In this document: positions 20,770 to 29,379 of the stretch, piece after piece
Numbering within the stretch: the first letter of the stretch is position 1
Layout of the letters: every line of letters starts with the position of its first letter
Assembly: GCF_007970805.1 (NCBI RefSeq)
Contig: NZ_CP042433.1
Span: 1,364,001 to 1,428,000 of the forward strand
Direction: 5' to 3'
DNA from: Flavisolibacter ginsenosidimutans
GTDB lineage: Bacteria > Bacteroidota > Bacteroidia > Chitinophagales > Chitinophagaceae
DNA length: 64,000 bases
Program-made: the position numbers and the translations under genes
The notes under the pieces: generated by a model
Databases searched by the model: none
Told to the model about the DNA's origin: nothing
The model's input: the letters and a program-made list of their open reading frames with translations, nothing else

Positions 20770-20981
20770 GGCAGAATTAATGAATGGTTTTAATGTTATG
20801 GAGAAACGAGACAGGGGCGCTCAACAAAGCAAACTGCCGGTTAACGCGGCAACGGATAAAAGAAAACGGGGAATGATTTGAAAAAAGATTCGGCAGGCAG
20901 TCGTTATACATATAGCAGCACTTTATGGGTCAGAAAAAGCAGTCAAAAAATACTTCCTAACGCAGCTTAAAAATAGACTTG

Positions 20982-21060
20982 TCGTTTGCGTTAACCATCC
21001 TGAAGCATCCTGAAAGATTAAACTTTTTTTAACCCTTTTCAGGAAAATTTACGCAAACGA
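20982..21060. promoter_or_regulatory. Nested inverted repeats upstream of the SusC/SusD/FAS1 locus
   Basis: A 10-bp perfect inverted repeat, TCGTTTGCGT at 20982-20991 and ACGCAAACGA at 21051-21060, encloses an 8-bp repeat, TCCTGAAA at 21008-21015 and TTTCAGGA at 21037-21044. The outer arms resemble half sites of LacI-type operators, and two such sites 69 bp apart could permit looping. The region could also fold as a leader hairpin if transcription starts to its right. The remainder of 20770-21144 has no gene. I saw no convincing TAnnTTTG box on the minus strand. Confidence 0.45.
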
Positions 21061-21144
21061 TTGCAGGAAAACAAGTATGGCAAATAACCGTGGATGCATG
21101 ATTGGTAGCAACGCCTTTCTTTTCAATAGGTGCACTGCTGCCGC

Positions 21145-22524
21145 TTACACAATTGCGTCTTGTGGCGCCGAAAAATATTGCAGCGTAATAAGCGTGTTGG
21201 GAACGGGCTTTTTGTTCCAGGATTTGTGAACGGCCAGCGCTGCGCCCAAAGCGGTTGCCTGCGCCATTGACGCGGCGTACACCTCAAGATTTGGATAAGC
21301 CAAAGCCAAGAGGTTCATGTAAATTTTGTTCTTGCCAAAACCGCCGTCAACAAACAAGCGTTTAACCGGTGAACCTTTCAGAACAAGATTGGTTGACGCC
21401 ACTTGCTGCGCAACGATATCCAGCATCAACTGATGATAGGCCTTTTCATAAGAACTAAAAGCAGAAAGATCTCTCCTTTCAAAAACGGCTTCGCCAATCG
21501 CGGGTAATTTTTCATTCGCCGTCTTTTTTTGAAGCGCTGCAACAATCTCCGGATCAAAATCAACACTGCGGTATTTGATTGCATCGGTATTGAAATGTTC
21601 GGCGATGCGCTTGATGCCTTCTTCGTGTTCGCGTCCCGCAAAAAGCCGTGATGCTTTCACCGGCGAACCCTGGTATTGCAAATACGCAAGACAATCCTGC
21701 TTTAATTCATCAGCCGTTAACGGCGAATTGTTGAACGGATTCAAGGTAATGCACCAGGTGCCCGTCGAAATCAAAATGAAAGGCTCGTGAAAATTTACGA
21801 GGTAAGGAATGAGCGCAGCGGAACTGTCGTGAAGACCAACGCCAACAAGGTAATTGTTGCCGGGAAAAGCAGCCTTGCTTACTTCGTCGTAAGCCGCCAG
21901 GGGCGCAAGCTTCGCATCAATGCCTTCTTTGCGTACCCACTCGTGATAACCATTGTCTACAAAATCCCAAAGCGCCGTGTGACAACCAATACTTGTTATA
22001 TCGGAGCAAGCTTTTCCGGATATGAGATAACTCAAATACTGCGGCAGGTGCAGCGCATATTTTGTTTTTTGAAAAACATCGGGCTTCTCGTGCTTCAGGC
22101 GGTAAAGCTGCAAGCCCGAATTAAGGCTGCCCAATACCGGCGAGGCGGTGCGCAGCGAAAAGGCTTCTTCGCCACCGTAAGCGGCGTAAAATTTTTCACT
22201 TAATTTTTTGGGATAAACTTTAAGATAATTGTAAAGCGGCGCCAATGGCGTGCCTTCTTCATCGAGGTAAACAAAGGAAGCACCATAAGCCGAAAAATTA
22301 ATGGCCTTTATGCAGAATTCCTTTTTTGCAAAAACGCGACGCAGCGAATCAAAAACGGAAAGACGAAGGCTCTCGATGTTTTCGCAAACGTCGCCGTCTT
22401 CGTCAACCGTTTCAAGAAAACGTGCCGATTGTTCGTACACGATGTTGTAATCCTGATCGAAGAGGAACAGCTTTTTGTTGGTTTTGCCAACGTCAATTAC
22501 CGCGATAACAGGCCGTGCACGCAT
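21145..22524 (-). CDS. rhaB: Rhamnulokinase (FGGY family)
   Basis: The protein has 459 residues and phosphorylates L-rhamnulose to L-rhamnulose-1-phosphate with ATP. Seen in the sequence are the N-terminal phosphate-binding strand IAVIDVGKTNKKLFLFD, the central GLHDSSAALIPYL and ISTGTWCITLNPF segments, and the C-terminal LFVDGGFGKNKIYMNLLALAYP adenosine motif of FGGY kinases. The N-terminal DVGKTNKK differs from the E. coli form but is seen in Bacteroidota enzymes. It is the last gene of the rhaT-rhaD/E-rhaM-rhaI-rhaB run, all on the minus strand, which fixes the substrate as rhamnulose rather than xylulose or gluconate. Confidence 0.88.
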   Translation of the reverse strand: MRARPVIAVIDVGKTNKKLFLFDQDYNIVYEQSARFLETVDEDGDVCENIESLRLSVFDSLRRVFAKKEFCIKAINFSAYGASFVYLDEEGTPLAPLYNYLKVYPKKLSEKFYAAYGGEEAFSLRTASPVLGSLNSGLQLYRLKHEKPDVFQKTKYALHLPQYLSYLISGKACSDITSIGCHTALWDFVDNGYHEWVRKEGIDAKLAPLAAYDEVSKAAFPGNNYLVGVGLHDSSAALIPYLVNFHEPFILISTGTWCITLNPFNNSPLTADELKQDCLAYLQYQGSPVKASRLFAGREHEEGIKRIAEHFNTDAIKYRSVDFDPEIVAALQKKTANEKLPAIGEAVFERRDLSAFSSYEKAYHQLMLDIVAQQVASTNLVLKGSPVKRLFVDGGFGKNKIYMNLLALAYPNLEVYAASMAQATALGAALAVHKSWNKKPVPNTLITLQYFSAPQDAIV

Positions 22525-22625
22525 TTAAGAATGCAGAATTAGGAATGATGAATGATGAGTTGATGCAAAAGCAGCATTTTGATCAATTATGTTTCTGGCA
22601 GCCGGTTACTGAAAGCTGATAATGC

Positions 22626-23900
22626 TTACAGTCCTGTTGCTACCGTTTGCAAACCTCTTTGTTTAATCAGGCTTTCCCGCACTCTATTTTGACGATAGAA
22701 TTCTAACGGTTGCAAAGCGCCACCGGCACGCAATCTTGCTTCCGCCACCAGCGGGCGAACATCGTTACGATAAGCTTCCTGCAAAATTTCCTGTGCTTTT
22801 ACTACGTCGTTTTCTTCTCTCGCAGCAGCCAGCGCTTTTGTATCTACCAACAAGGCTTGTGCGTATGCGATTTTGATAGCTTCTACTGATTGCAACAAAT
22901 CTTCCAGCGGATCTTTTATGTTGTGCGAAGCGTCAATCATCCAGCCCAAATCGGTGGCGTGATTCATGCCTTTTGCGTCCATGCCTTCCACCAGTTCGTT
23001 GAAGATTAAAAACAGTTGATAAGGATTGATGGAGCCAACCGTCAAATCATCGTCGCCGTATTTTGAATCGTTGAAGTGAAAGCCGCCAAGCTTTCCTTCC
23101 ATCAACAACAAGGAAACAATTTGTTCGATGTTGGCATTGGGGAGATGATGGCCGAGATCAACCAGCGTAAAAGCCTTCTCACCAAGTTTGGAAGCATAGA
23201 GAAGTGATTGTCCCCAATCACCCACGGTCATTGAATAAAAGTTGGGTTCAAAAGCCTTGTACTCAACAAACATTTTCCAGTTGTCGGGCAAGGCTGCGTA
23301 GATTTCTTTTAAGCTTTCCAGCGTGTTTTGAAAAGCCTTGCGAAAATTTAATTGTCCGGGGAAAGAAGAACCGTCTGCCAGCCAAACCGTAAGCGAATCA
23401 GAACCCAATTCAACGCCTTGCTTAATCACTTCAATGTTGTGTTCAATGGCTTGCTTGCGCACGGCTTTATTGGTGTGTTGCAAGGAGCCGAATTTGTAGC
23501 TCTGCTCCTGTCCTTTCTGGTCTTGAAAAGTATTTGAGTTCACCGCATCGAAACGCAAACCGTGTTGCGCCGCAAGGGCTTTAATCGAAGTTGCGTTTTC
23601 CGGAATGTCCCAGGGAATGTGCAAAGAAATAGCGCCGCTTGAACGGTTAAGCGCATGCAGCAGCCCAACGTCTTCGATTTTTTCTTCGAGATTGCTCGGT
23701 TCGCCGCCGATGGAAAAGCGGCCGAAGCGTGTGCCGCCTGCGCCCAGGGCCCAGGAAGGAATGGCAATCTGGAAATCCTGAAGCTTTTGCAGAACACCTT
23801 CAACGTTGTTGATGGTCGAAGCGGCAAATTCGAAGCGTCTTTTGTGCTCGGCAGTGGCGCCGTCGTTGGCTTCCTGCACTTTGTATTTTTCGATGAGCAT
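22626..23900 (-). CDS. rhaI: L-rhamnose isomerase (RhaI type, TIM barrel)
   Basis: The protein has 424 residues, close to the roughly 425-residue Pseudomonas stutzeri-type L-rhamnose isomerase rather than the E. coli RhaA. It converts L-rhamnose to L-rhamnulose. Likely metal-binding or catalytic segments of the barrel are MFVEYKAFEPNFYS (Glu), LVDLGHHLPNANIEQIV (Asp, His), GGFHFNDSKYGDDDLTVGSINPYQLF (His, Asp) and DLGWMIDASHNIKDPLEDLLQSVEAI. The gene lies between rhaM and rhaB, with spacings of 51 and 101 bp, consistent with a single operon. Confidence 0.9.
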   Translation of the reverse strand: MLIEKYKVQEANDGATAEHKRRFEFAASTINNVEGVLQKLQDFQIAIPSWALGAGGTRFGRFSIGGEPSNLEEKIEDVGLLHALNRSSGAISLHIPWDIPENATSIKALAAQHGLRFDAVNSNTFQDQKGQEQSYKFGSLQHTNKAVRKQAIEHNIEVIKQGVELGSDSLTVWLADGSSFPGQLNFRKAFQNTLESLKEIYAALPDNWKMFVEYKAFEPNFYSMTVGDWGQSLLYASKLGEKAFTLVDLGHHLPNANIEQIVSLLLMEGKLGGFHFNDSKYGDDDLTVGSINPYQLFLIFNELVEGMDAKGMNHATDLGWMIDASHNIKDPLEDLLQSVEAIKIAYAQALLVDTKALAAAREENDVVKAQEILQEAYRNDVRPLVAEARLRAGGALQPLEFYRQNRVRESLIKQRGLQTVATGL

Positions 23901-23951
23901 GTGTTTGTTGATTGATTAGTTGATAAGTCCTGTTGCCTAAACAATGGCAGT

Positions 23952-24266
23952 TTAAGGTAAATAAAAAACCTCACTCAAAGGAATTGAAACCGGCGAATGG
24001 TCTGCATTACTTTCCATAATGTCGGCCATGTATTTCCACCAGCGTTGCATCACTTCGTTTTGTGGCAAGTCATCCAGATTTTTCGAATCGATCACGTTCA
24101 AAACACCGAACAAAGCGTTCGTTTCTTCGTCCAAAAAAATTGAATACTGGCTGATGCCGTTCTCCTTCAACAGCGTACTTAACTCCGGCCAGATTTCGTC
24201 GTGACGCTTTTTGTATTCTGCTTCCTTGCCGGGAAACAGTTTCATTTTAAACGCAACTCGTTGCAT
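23952..24266 (-). CDS. rhaM: L-rhamnose mutarotase
   Basis: From the ATG at 24266 the product is 104 residues, the usual RhaM length. The open frame extends ten codons further, to 24296. It interconverts the alpha and beta anomers of L-rhamnose, feeding the isomerase. The ferredoxin-like fold is recognisable by VAFKMKLFPGKEAEYKKRHDEIWPEL, the central ISQYSIFLDEETNALFGVLNV and the C-terminal QRWWKYMADIM and LSEVFYLP. The His of the KKRH motif and the WW pair are typical of the family. It is embedded between the aldolase/dehydrogenase and isomerase genes. Confidence 0.92.
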   Translation of the reverse strand: MQRVAFKMKLFPGKEAEYKKRHDEIWPELSTLLKENGISQYSIFLDEETNALFGVLNVIDSKNLDDLPQNEVMQRWWKYMADIMESNADHSPVSIPLSEVFYLP

Positions 24267-24438
24267 GAAGGTTTGTGATTTGTCGTTGTCGTGCAATTTC
24301 GTGCACTCTTAATGAAAGGAACGGTTGATTTATGGTTTGTAATTGGAAGAACGTTCGAGAATTTAATCGTTCCTCAACGAAAGAATGGGTGTGTTTTCAC
24401 ACCATCATAAACTTCCAACGACAAACCATAAACGAAGT

Positions 24439-26556
24439 TTATCTTACAAAAGCCGTTGCCACACCACCGTCAACGTTCAATACGTTGCCGGTTGATTTGC
24501 CCAGCAAACCGCCGGCAAAAGCAAAGCATGCGTTGGCAATGTCTTCGGGATAAATAATCTCGTTAAGCAACGTACGCTTGGCGTAGTAAGCCGGCAATTC
24601 GTCAACGGAAACTCCATACGCTTTTGCACGACCGGCAGCCCAGCCACCACTCCAGATATTGCTACCGGCGATTACGGCATCAGGGTTTACCACGTTCACA
24701 CGAATTTTATCGGCGCCCAATTCAGCAGCGTTCAATCTTGAAAGATGCAGTTGCGCTGCTTTTGCAGAACCGTAACCCGCATTGTTTGGTCCGCTTACAA
24801 GTGCATTCTTGCTCACGATGTTCAGCACATCACCACCAAATCCTTGCTTGCGCATGACGGCAACCGTTTGTTGCGTTACGATGAATTGGCCTTTCACCAA
24901 TACGTCGTACAAAAGGTCCCAGTCTGCTTCGGTGTGTTCTTCGATGGGTTTTGAAATGGAAAGACCGGCGTTGTTTACAACAAGGTCCACACCGCCAAAA
25001 GCAAGGATAACGGCATTGACGGTATCCTGAATTGTATCGGCTTTGGTAACGTCCAAAACGTTTGCGGCCACAACGTCTTTTCCAAACTGTTTCAGAAACT
25101 CAGCTTTGGCTTCCTCCAGTCGTTCGGCATTGTTATCGTTGAGTATTACGCAAGCGCCTTCCTGTGCAAATTTTTTGGCGATGGCTTTGCCGATGCCCCC
25201 GCCGCTACCGGTAATTAAGGCCACTCTCCCACTCAACGGTTTTGGCTTTGGCATGCGTTGAAGCTTTGCTTCTTCCAGCAACCAGTATTCAATATCGAAA
25301 GCTTCTTGCCGTGGCAATGACGTGTATTCAGAAATAGCTTCTGCGCCGCGCATGACGTTAATGGCGTTGATGTAAAACTCACCGGCAACACGAGCCGTAG
25401 CCTTGTCTTTGGCAAAGGTAAACATGCCCACGCCGGGATAAAGAATGACCACCGGGTTCGCGTCACGCATGGCCGGGCTGTTGGCGTGCTTGCAGTTACT
25501 GTAGTAGTCTGCGTACATCTGCCGGTAGGCTTCAAACTGCGGCGTTAATTTTTGCTTCAACGCTTTTGCATCGGATAAATCTTCGCCCGGTTCAAGCGTT
25601 AAAACGAGTGGAGAAATTTTGGTGCGCAAAAAGTGGTCGGGACAAGAAGTACCCATCGGCGCAAGCCTGTCTAAATCGTTTGAATTCACAAACTGAAGCA
25701 CTCTTTCGTCGTCGGTGAAGTGACCGATCATGCGGGTGTGTGAACTGCACAAACCACGCAGCACAGGAGCCAAGGCAACTGCCTGCTTTGCGCGGCCTTC
25801 TTTCGACAAAGATTGGACCTTGACTCCGCCAAATACTGCGGGCTGCTTGTATAGAGAATCTTCAATGTATTGTGCGCAGCGCTCAATCACTTCAAGCGAG
25901 TTCACGTAGCATTCATAAGCCGTATCACCCCAGGTAAACAAGCCGTGCGAGCCGAGCATGATGCCGCGGATGCCGGGGTTTGCATCGAGACAGGCTTTCA
26001 GTTTTAAGCCAAGATCGAAGCCCGGACGCCGCCATTCTACCCAGCCAATTGTGCCGTTGAAGAGTTCTTCGGTGATGCGCTTGCCGTCTTTGGAAGCGGC
26101 AATGGCAATGGCTGCATCAGGATGAAGGTGATCAATGTGCTTGAAAGGAAGAAAGCCGTGCAGCGGCGTATCAATGGACGGTGCTTTTGAATTTAAATCG
26201 TAGATGCAATGGTTGAACAGTTCTACCATCTCGTCTTCGTGGCTAATGCCGCGGTAAACGTTTTTCAGGTTGCGCAGTCGCTCCACGTACAATCCGGCAA
26301 GACCGCTTTTGGTGAGGGTTCCAATGTCGCCGCCGGAGCCTTTTACCCACATTACTTCGGTTTCTTCACCGGTTAAAGGGTCTTTCTCAATGGTTTTACA
26401 CGAGGTGTTGCCGCCTCCGTAATTGGTGAGGCGCAGATCCGCACCAAGCAGGTTGGAACGGTATATCAGGAGGGCCACTTCGTCGCCGGCCAGTGCCGCG
26501 GCTTTGGCATCATCCCACAAATAGCTTACGTGTTTGAAAGTTGCTGTAAGAGACAT
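24439..26556 (-). CDS. Bifunctional rhamnulose-1-phosphate aldolase / short-chain dehydrogenase
   Basis: The protein has 705 residues in two parts. Residues 1 to about 430 form a class II aldolase domain: NYGGGNTSCK phosphate loop, HGFLPFKHIDHLHPDA with metal-binding His, and GSHGLFTWG. Residues about 445-705 form a short-chain dehydrogenase: GSGGGIG cofactor loop, LNDNN after beta-2, VVNNAGLS, and the YGSAKAA catalytic Tyr-xxx-Lys. The aldolase splits L-rhamnulose-1-phosphate into dihydroxyacetone phosphate and L-lactaldehyde, and the dehydrogenase half then acts on lactaldehyde. This fusion (often called RhaD/RhaE) is common in Bacteroidota. It lies between rhaT and rhaM in the operon. Confidence 0.92.
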   Translation of the reverse strand: MSLTATFKHVSYLWDDAKAAALAGDEVALLIYRSNLLGADLRLTNYGGGNTSCKTIEKDPLTGEETEVMWVKGSGGDIGTLTKSGLAGLYVERLRNLKNVYRGISHEDEMVELFNHCIYDLNSKAPSIDTPLHGFLPFKHIDHLHPDAAIAIAASKDGKRITEELFNGTIGWVEWRRPGFDLGLKLKACLDANPGIRGIMLGSHGLFTWGDTAYECYVNSLEVIERCAQYIEDSLYKQPAVFGGVKVQSLSKEGRAKQAVALAPVLRGLCSSHTRMIGHFTDDERVLQFVNSNDLDRLAPMGTSCPDHFLRTKISPLVLTLEPGEDLSDAKALKQKLTPQFEAYRQMYADYYSNCKHANSPAMRDANPVVILYPGVGMFTFAKDKATARVAGEFYINAINVMRGAEAISEYTSLPRQEAFDIEYWLLEEAKLQRMPKPKPLSGRVALITGSGGGIGKAIAKKFAQEGACVILNDNNAERLEEAKAEFLKQFGKDVVAANVLDVTKADTIQDTVNAVILAFGGVDLVVNNAGLSISKPIEEHTEADWDLLYDVLVKGQFIVTQQTVAVMRKQGFGGDVLNIVSKNALVSGPNNAGYGSAKAAQLHLSRLNAAELGADKIRVNVVNPDAVIAGSNIWSGGWAAGRAKAYGVSVDELPAYYAKRTLLNEIIYPEDIANACFAFAGGLLGKSTGNVLNVDGGVATAFVR

Positions 26557-26659
26557 GGTTGTTCAATTAATAAGTTGACAGGTTAATACGTTAATAAGTT
26601 ATTGCATTGGCGAACTGCATCCAGATAGTTAGCCGTGATTATTTGTTCAGTATCGGTCC

Positions 26660-26712
26660 GAACGTACAAGTGAGTGACACAACAGGTGCTGACAGTAGCA
26701 AGGCTGCCGGTC
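26660..26712 (+). repeat. Dispersed intergenic repeat, copy 1
   Basis: This roughly 53-bp stretch shares GAACGTACAAGTG exactly with the copy at 42075-42130, then a patchy match including GAC-CAAC, AGTAGCA and CCGG. It lies in the gap between rhaD/E and rhaT. It has no coding potential and no strong hairpin. See also the inverted copy at 58709-58765. Confidence 0.6.
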
Positions 26713-26720
26713 AACAAAAA

Positions 26721-28031
26721 TTAATTTTTATCGAAAGAACTTTTCTTTTCAATGACGGATGTATTTACACTCGCCGTTTTTGTGTCGGTTGCCGGTTTTA
26801 AAGAGTTGCCTTTGCCCACGATCAATACCGCAACAATAACCGTAAGTACACCAAGCACGATGGTACGCATCGTTTTTTTGCTTACCCCTTTCCATTCGTT
26901 TGAAACAAGACCCCACATGTTGGCCACAAGAATGATGAATGACATGTGCAAAATCCACGACGATGCGCCGTTACCCAACTTGCTTTCGCCCATGCCGTAA
27001 AAGAAGAACTGGAGAAACCACGCAGTTCCTGCCAAGGCACACAAAAGATAGTTTTTCAGAAGTGGCGAATTTTTATTTGTGTAATCGCCAAATGTTTTGT
27101 TGCGGGCATTTAAAATGGCGCACCAAATTAGGTTGGTGGTTAAGCCGCCCCAGAGTATCACGACAAAAATTACGTTGTTGCCAAACAGAAATTTGCCCTG
27201 GCCGGGATGCGCTGCTTCCCAAAGCCTGTTGGCTACTTCGGCCATCGGCTTGCCGGCTTCAATGCCGAAATTAAAACAGGCACTGAGTACACCCGAAACG
27301 ATGGCGACAGTTAAGCCGAGCGCAAATTTGTATTCAATGCCGGCAACCGGACCGCCGTGTGCGGAAGTGGCCCCGTCTTGTACAATGTTCACGTCTTCTG
27401 TTGTTACTCGTTCAACTTGTGCACCGCCGGCAGTTTCCAACACTGGCTTGCGGTATTTCACAGCTTTGCCGTTACCGCTTCCGTTTGCTCCGAAGGAGTC
27501 TTGTTCCTTCAACTCTTTTTCCTTCATGGTTCCGGCCCTGCCGCAAATGATGATGCCGATGACGCAAACAAGGAGGCCTGCCAAAACCGTAAGGCCCCAG
27601 GTGCTGCCCGTGTAGGTGCTAAAGGAATCCTTTCCGGCAACAGGATGAAATTGATAATAGAGGGTGGGAATAAGCGAACCAAAGACCATGCACAAACCGA
27701 GGATAATGCTGCTGCCGAGCGAGACGCCAAGATAGCGAACGCCAAGGCCGTAAGTCAATCCGCCGATGCCCCAAAGAAGGCCAAAGAGATACGTGTAAAT
27801 GATGGTGGAAACGTCGGTTTGCGAAATGATGTTCCAGAAATTCGGAATGGTAAGCGCAGCGGCCAGCGGCGGAACGATAAGCCAGGAAAACAAGCCGCCG
27901 ATAATCCAGTAGCTTTCCCACGCCCAACCCTTCACCTTCTTATAGGGCATGTAAAAACTGCCCGATGCAAAGCCGCCGATAAAATGGAAAATGACACCTA
28001 AAATAACTTGCATAAATGATGGATATAGCAA
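26721..28031 (-). CDS. rhaT: L-rhamnose/proton symporter
   Basis: The protein has 436 residues and about ten membrane segments. It takes up L-rhamnose across the inner membrane with protons. The N-terminal GVIFHFIGGFASGSFYMPYKKVKGWAWESYW is the RhaT signature, and LLWGIGGLTYGLGVRYLGVSLGSSIILGL follows. Compared with the E. coli protein (344 residues) there is an extra hydrophilic loop of roughly 55-60 residues between membrane halves (about residues 165-230, Gly/Lys/Thr-rich). It is the first gene of the rhamnose operon, divergent from the GntR regulator. The last 30 residues are a short polar tail. Confidence 0.92.
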   Translation of the reverse strand: MLYPSFMQVILGVIFHFIGGFASGSFYMPYKKVKGWAWESYWIIGGLFSWLIVPPLAAALTIPNFWNIISQTDVSTIIYTYLFGLLWGIGGLTYGLGVRYLGVSLGSSIILGLCMVFGSLIPTLYYQFHPVAGKDSFSTYTGSTWGLTVLAGLLVCVIGIIICGRAGTMKEKELKEQDSFGANGSGNGKAVKYRKPVLETAGGAQVERVTTEDVNIVQDGATSAHGGPVAGIEYKFALGLTVAIVSGVLSACFNFGIEAGKPMAEVANRLWEAAHPGQGKFLFGNNVIFVVILWGGLTTNLIWCAILNARNKTFGDYTNKNSPLLKNYLLCALAGTAWFLQFFFYGMGESKLGNGASSWILHMSFIILVANMWGLVSNEWKGVSKKTMRTIVLGVLTVIVAVLIVGKGNSLKPATDTKTASVNTSVIEKKSSFDKN

Positions 28032-28311
28032 ACAAATGAGTACTTAAAAATAGAAGCCCAAAATGCCTCCGCCGTCATGGACTATCATGCGAAAATGACG
28101 CAAGGTTTGAAGGTTCAGATTCGGAATTTCTTGTCAATGCGGTGTTTCTTTTCGTTGTCCTGCTGTAACGAAGAAAGAAAACAAAACGTTTTTGCACTCT
28201 GCATGTCAATCCCAAACTTCAAACTCTGAACGTTCAACCCCCAATTTCCGACTTCTTTTTCTTCTTATTTTTAGCAAAATTTATGACCGCCATTATAAAA
28301 ACGTCCGCCAC
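28032..28311. promoter_or_regulatory. Divergent control region between rhaT and the GntR regulator
   Basis: This 280-bp gap separates rhaT (minus) from the GntR-type regulator (plus), so it should carry both promoters and the regulator's operator. I see no perfect long palindrome and no clear TAnnTTTG box. Weak candidates are GACGCAAGGTTTG near 28095 and AACGTTTTTGC near 28185, which faintly resemble the arms of the inverted repeat at 20982-21060. Confidence 0.4.
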
Positions 28312-29343
28312 ATGATTGCTTCGCCGTTTTATAAACTGATTTACTTTGACGAGTTTTCGGCCACGCCCAAATACCAGCAATTGGCCAATTCAATCATCAA
28401 AGCCATTGAAGACGGCAAGTTACAGGTGGATGATATGTTGCCTTCCATAAACGAGTTAAGTTTTCAGTTTGAAATTTGTCGCGATACGGCAGAGAAGGGT
28501 TATAAATATTTAAAGAACCAGGGCATTATCGGCTCGGTGCCGGGCAAAGGTTATTTCATCAAGAACGTGGACGTAAACCGTACCATCAAGATTTTTCTTA
28601 TTGTCAACAAGCTAAGTCCACACAAAAAAATCATTTACGATTCGCTGGTAGAAACCTTGGGCGACAAGGCCGCCGTTGACTTTTATATCTACAATAACGA
28701 CCTGGCTCTCTTTCGCAAACTGCTTGAAAACAGCAAGACCGATTATCATTATTACGTCGTGTTACCGCATTTTATTGAAGGCGGCGATACGGCACACAAG
28801 ATCATCAACACGCTGCCAAAAGAAAGGCTTATCCTGCTCGATAAAATCATTCCCGGCGTAACCGGAAACTTTGGAGCAGTGTACGAAAATTTTGAAAAAG
28901 ACATCTTCGACTCGCTTGAGCAAGCCCTGCCGCATCTGGCAAAATATCACACGATAAAACTCATCTTTCCCGAGAACAGTTATTATCCCGACGAGATCGT
29001 TCACGGCTTTATATCTTTTTGCCAGGAATACACTTTCAATTATAAAGTTGTGCACGACATTACCGATGAACCCATCAACGCCGGCGAAGTTTTTATCAAT
29101 TTAATGGACAACGATCTGGTAGTGTTGATCGAACGCCTGGTGGAGTCACATTTTGAAGTGGGTAAAGACGTTGGCGTGATATCCTACAACGAAACGCCGC
29201 TGAAAAAAATCATACTCAACGGCATCACCACCATTTCAACTGATTTTGAAGCAATGGGTGTAGAAACGGCAAGAATTATTTTGGAGAATCAATTGCGCCA
29301 TGTGCACGTACCGTTTTCGCTTACGCTGCGTTCGTCGCTTTAA
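28312..29343 (+). CDS. GntR-family regulator with sugar-binding-protein-like sensor domain
   Basis: From the ATG at 28312 the protein has 343 residues. The open frame begins 40 codons earlier, but that extension is not protein-like. Residues about 10-80 are a GntR winged helix (KYQQLANSIIKAIEDGKLQVDDMLPS, CRDTAEKGYKYLKNQGIIGSVPGKGYF). The remainder is a type 1 periplasmic-binding-protein-like effector domain of the LacI/AraR sort. It is divergent from the rhamnose operon, so it probably controls that operon in response to L-rhamnose or L-rhamnulose. The effector and the sign of control are inferred. Confidence 0.85.
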   Translation: MIASPFYKLIYFDEFSATPKYQQLANSIIKAIEDGKLQVDDMLPSINELSFQFEICRDTAEKGYKYLKNQGIIGSVPGKGYFIKNVDVNRTIKIFLIVNKLSPHKKIIYDSLVETLGDKAAVDFYIYNNDLALFRKLLENSKTDYHYYVVLPHFIEGGDTAHKIINTLPKERLILLDKIIPGVTGNFGAVYENFEKDIFDSLEQALPHLAKYHTIKLIFPENSYYPDEIVHGFISFCQEYTFNYKVVHDITDEPINAGEVFINLMDNDLVVLIERLVESHFEVGKDVGVISYNETPLKKIILNGITTISTDFEAMGVETARIILENQLRHVHVPFSLTLRSSL

Positions 29344-29379
29344 ATGCTCTTCTGCCATTCGCCTATTGTCTTTTCAAGA

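Noticed and set aside
24332..24553. A 73-residue frame on the plus strand between rhaM and rhaD/E
   Set aside because: Much of it is antisense to the end of the rhaD/E gene, and it lacks any recognisable domain or signal.
28192..28311. Upstream start for the GntR regulator
   Set aside because: The first 40 residues are not protein-like and the winged helix begins after the start at 28312.
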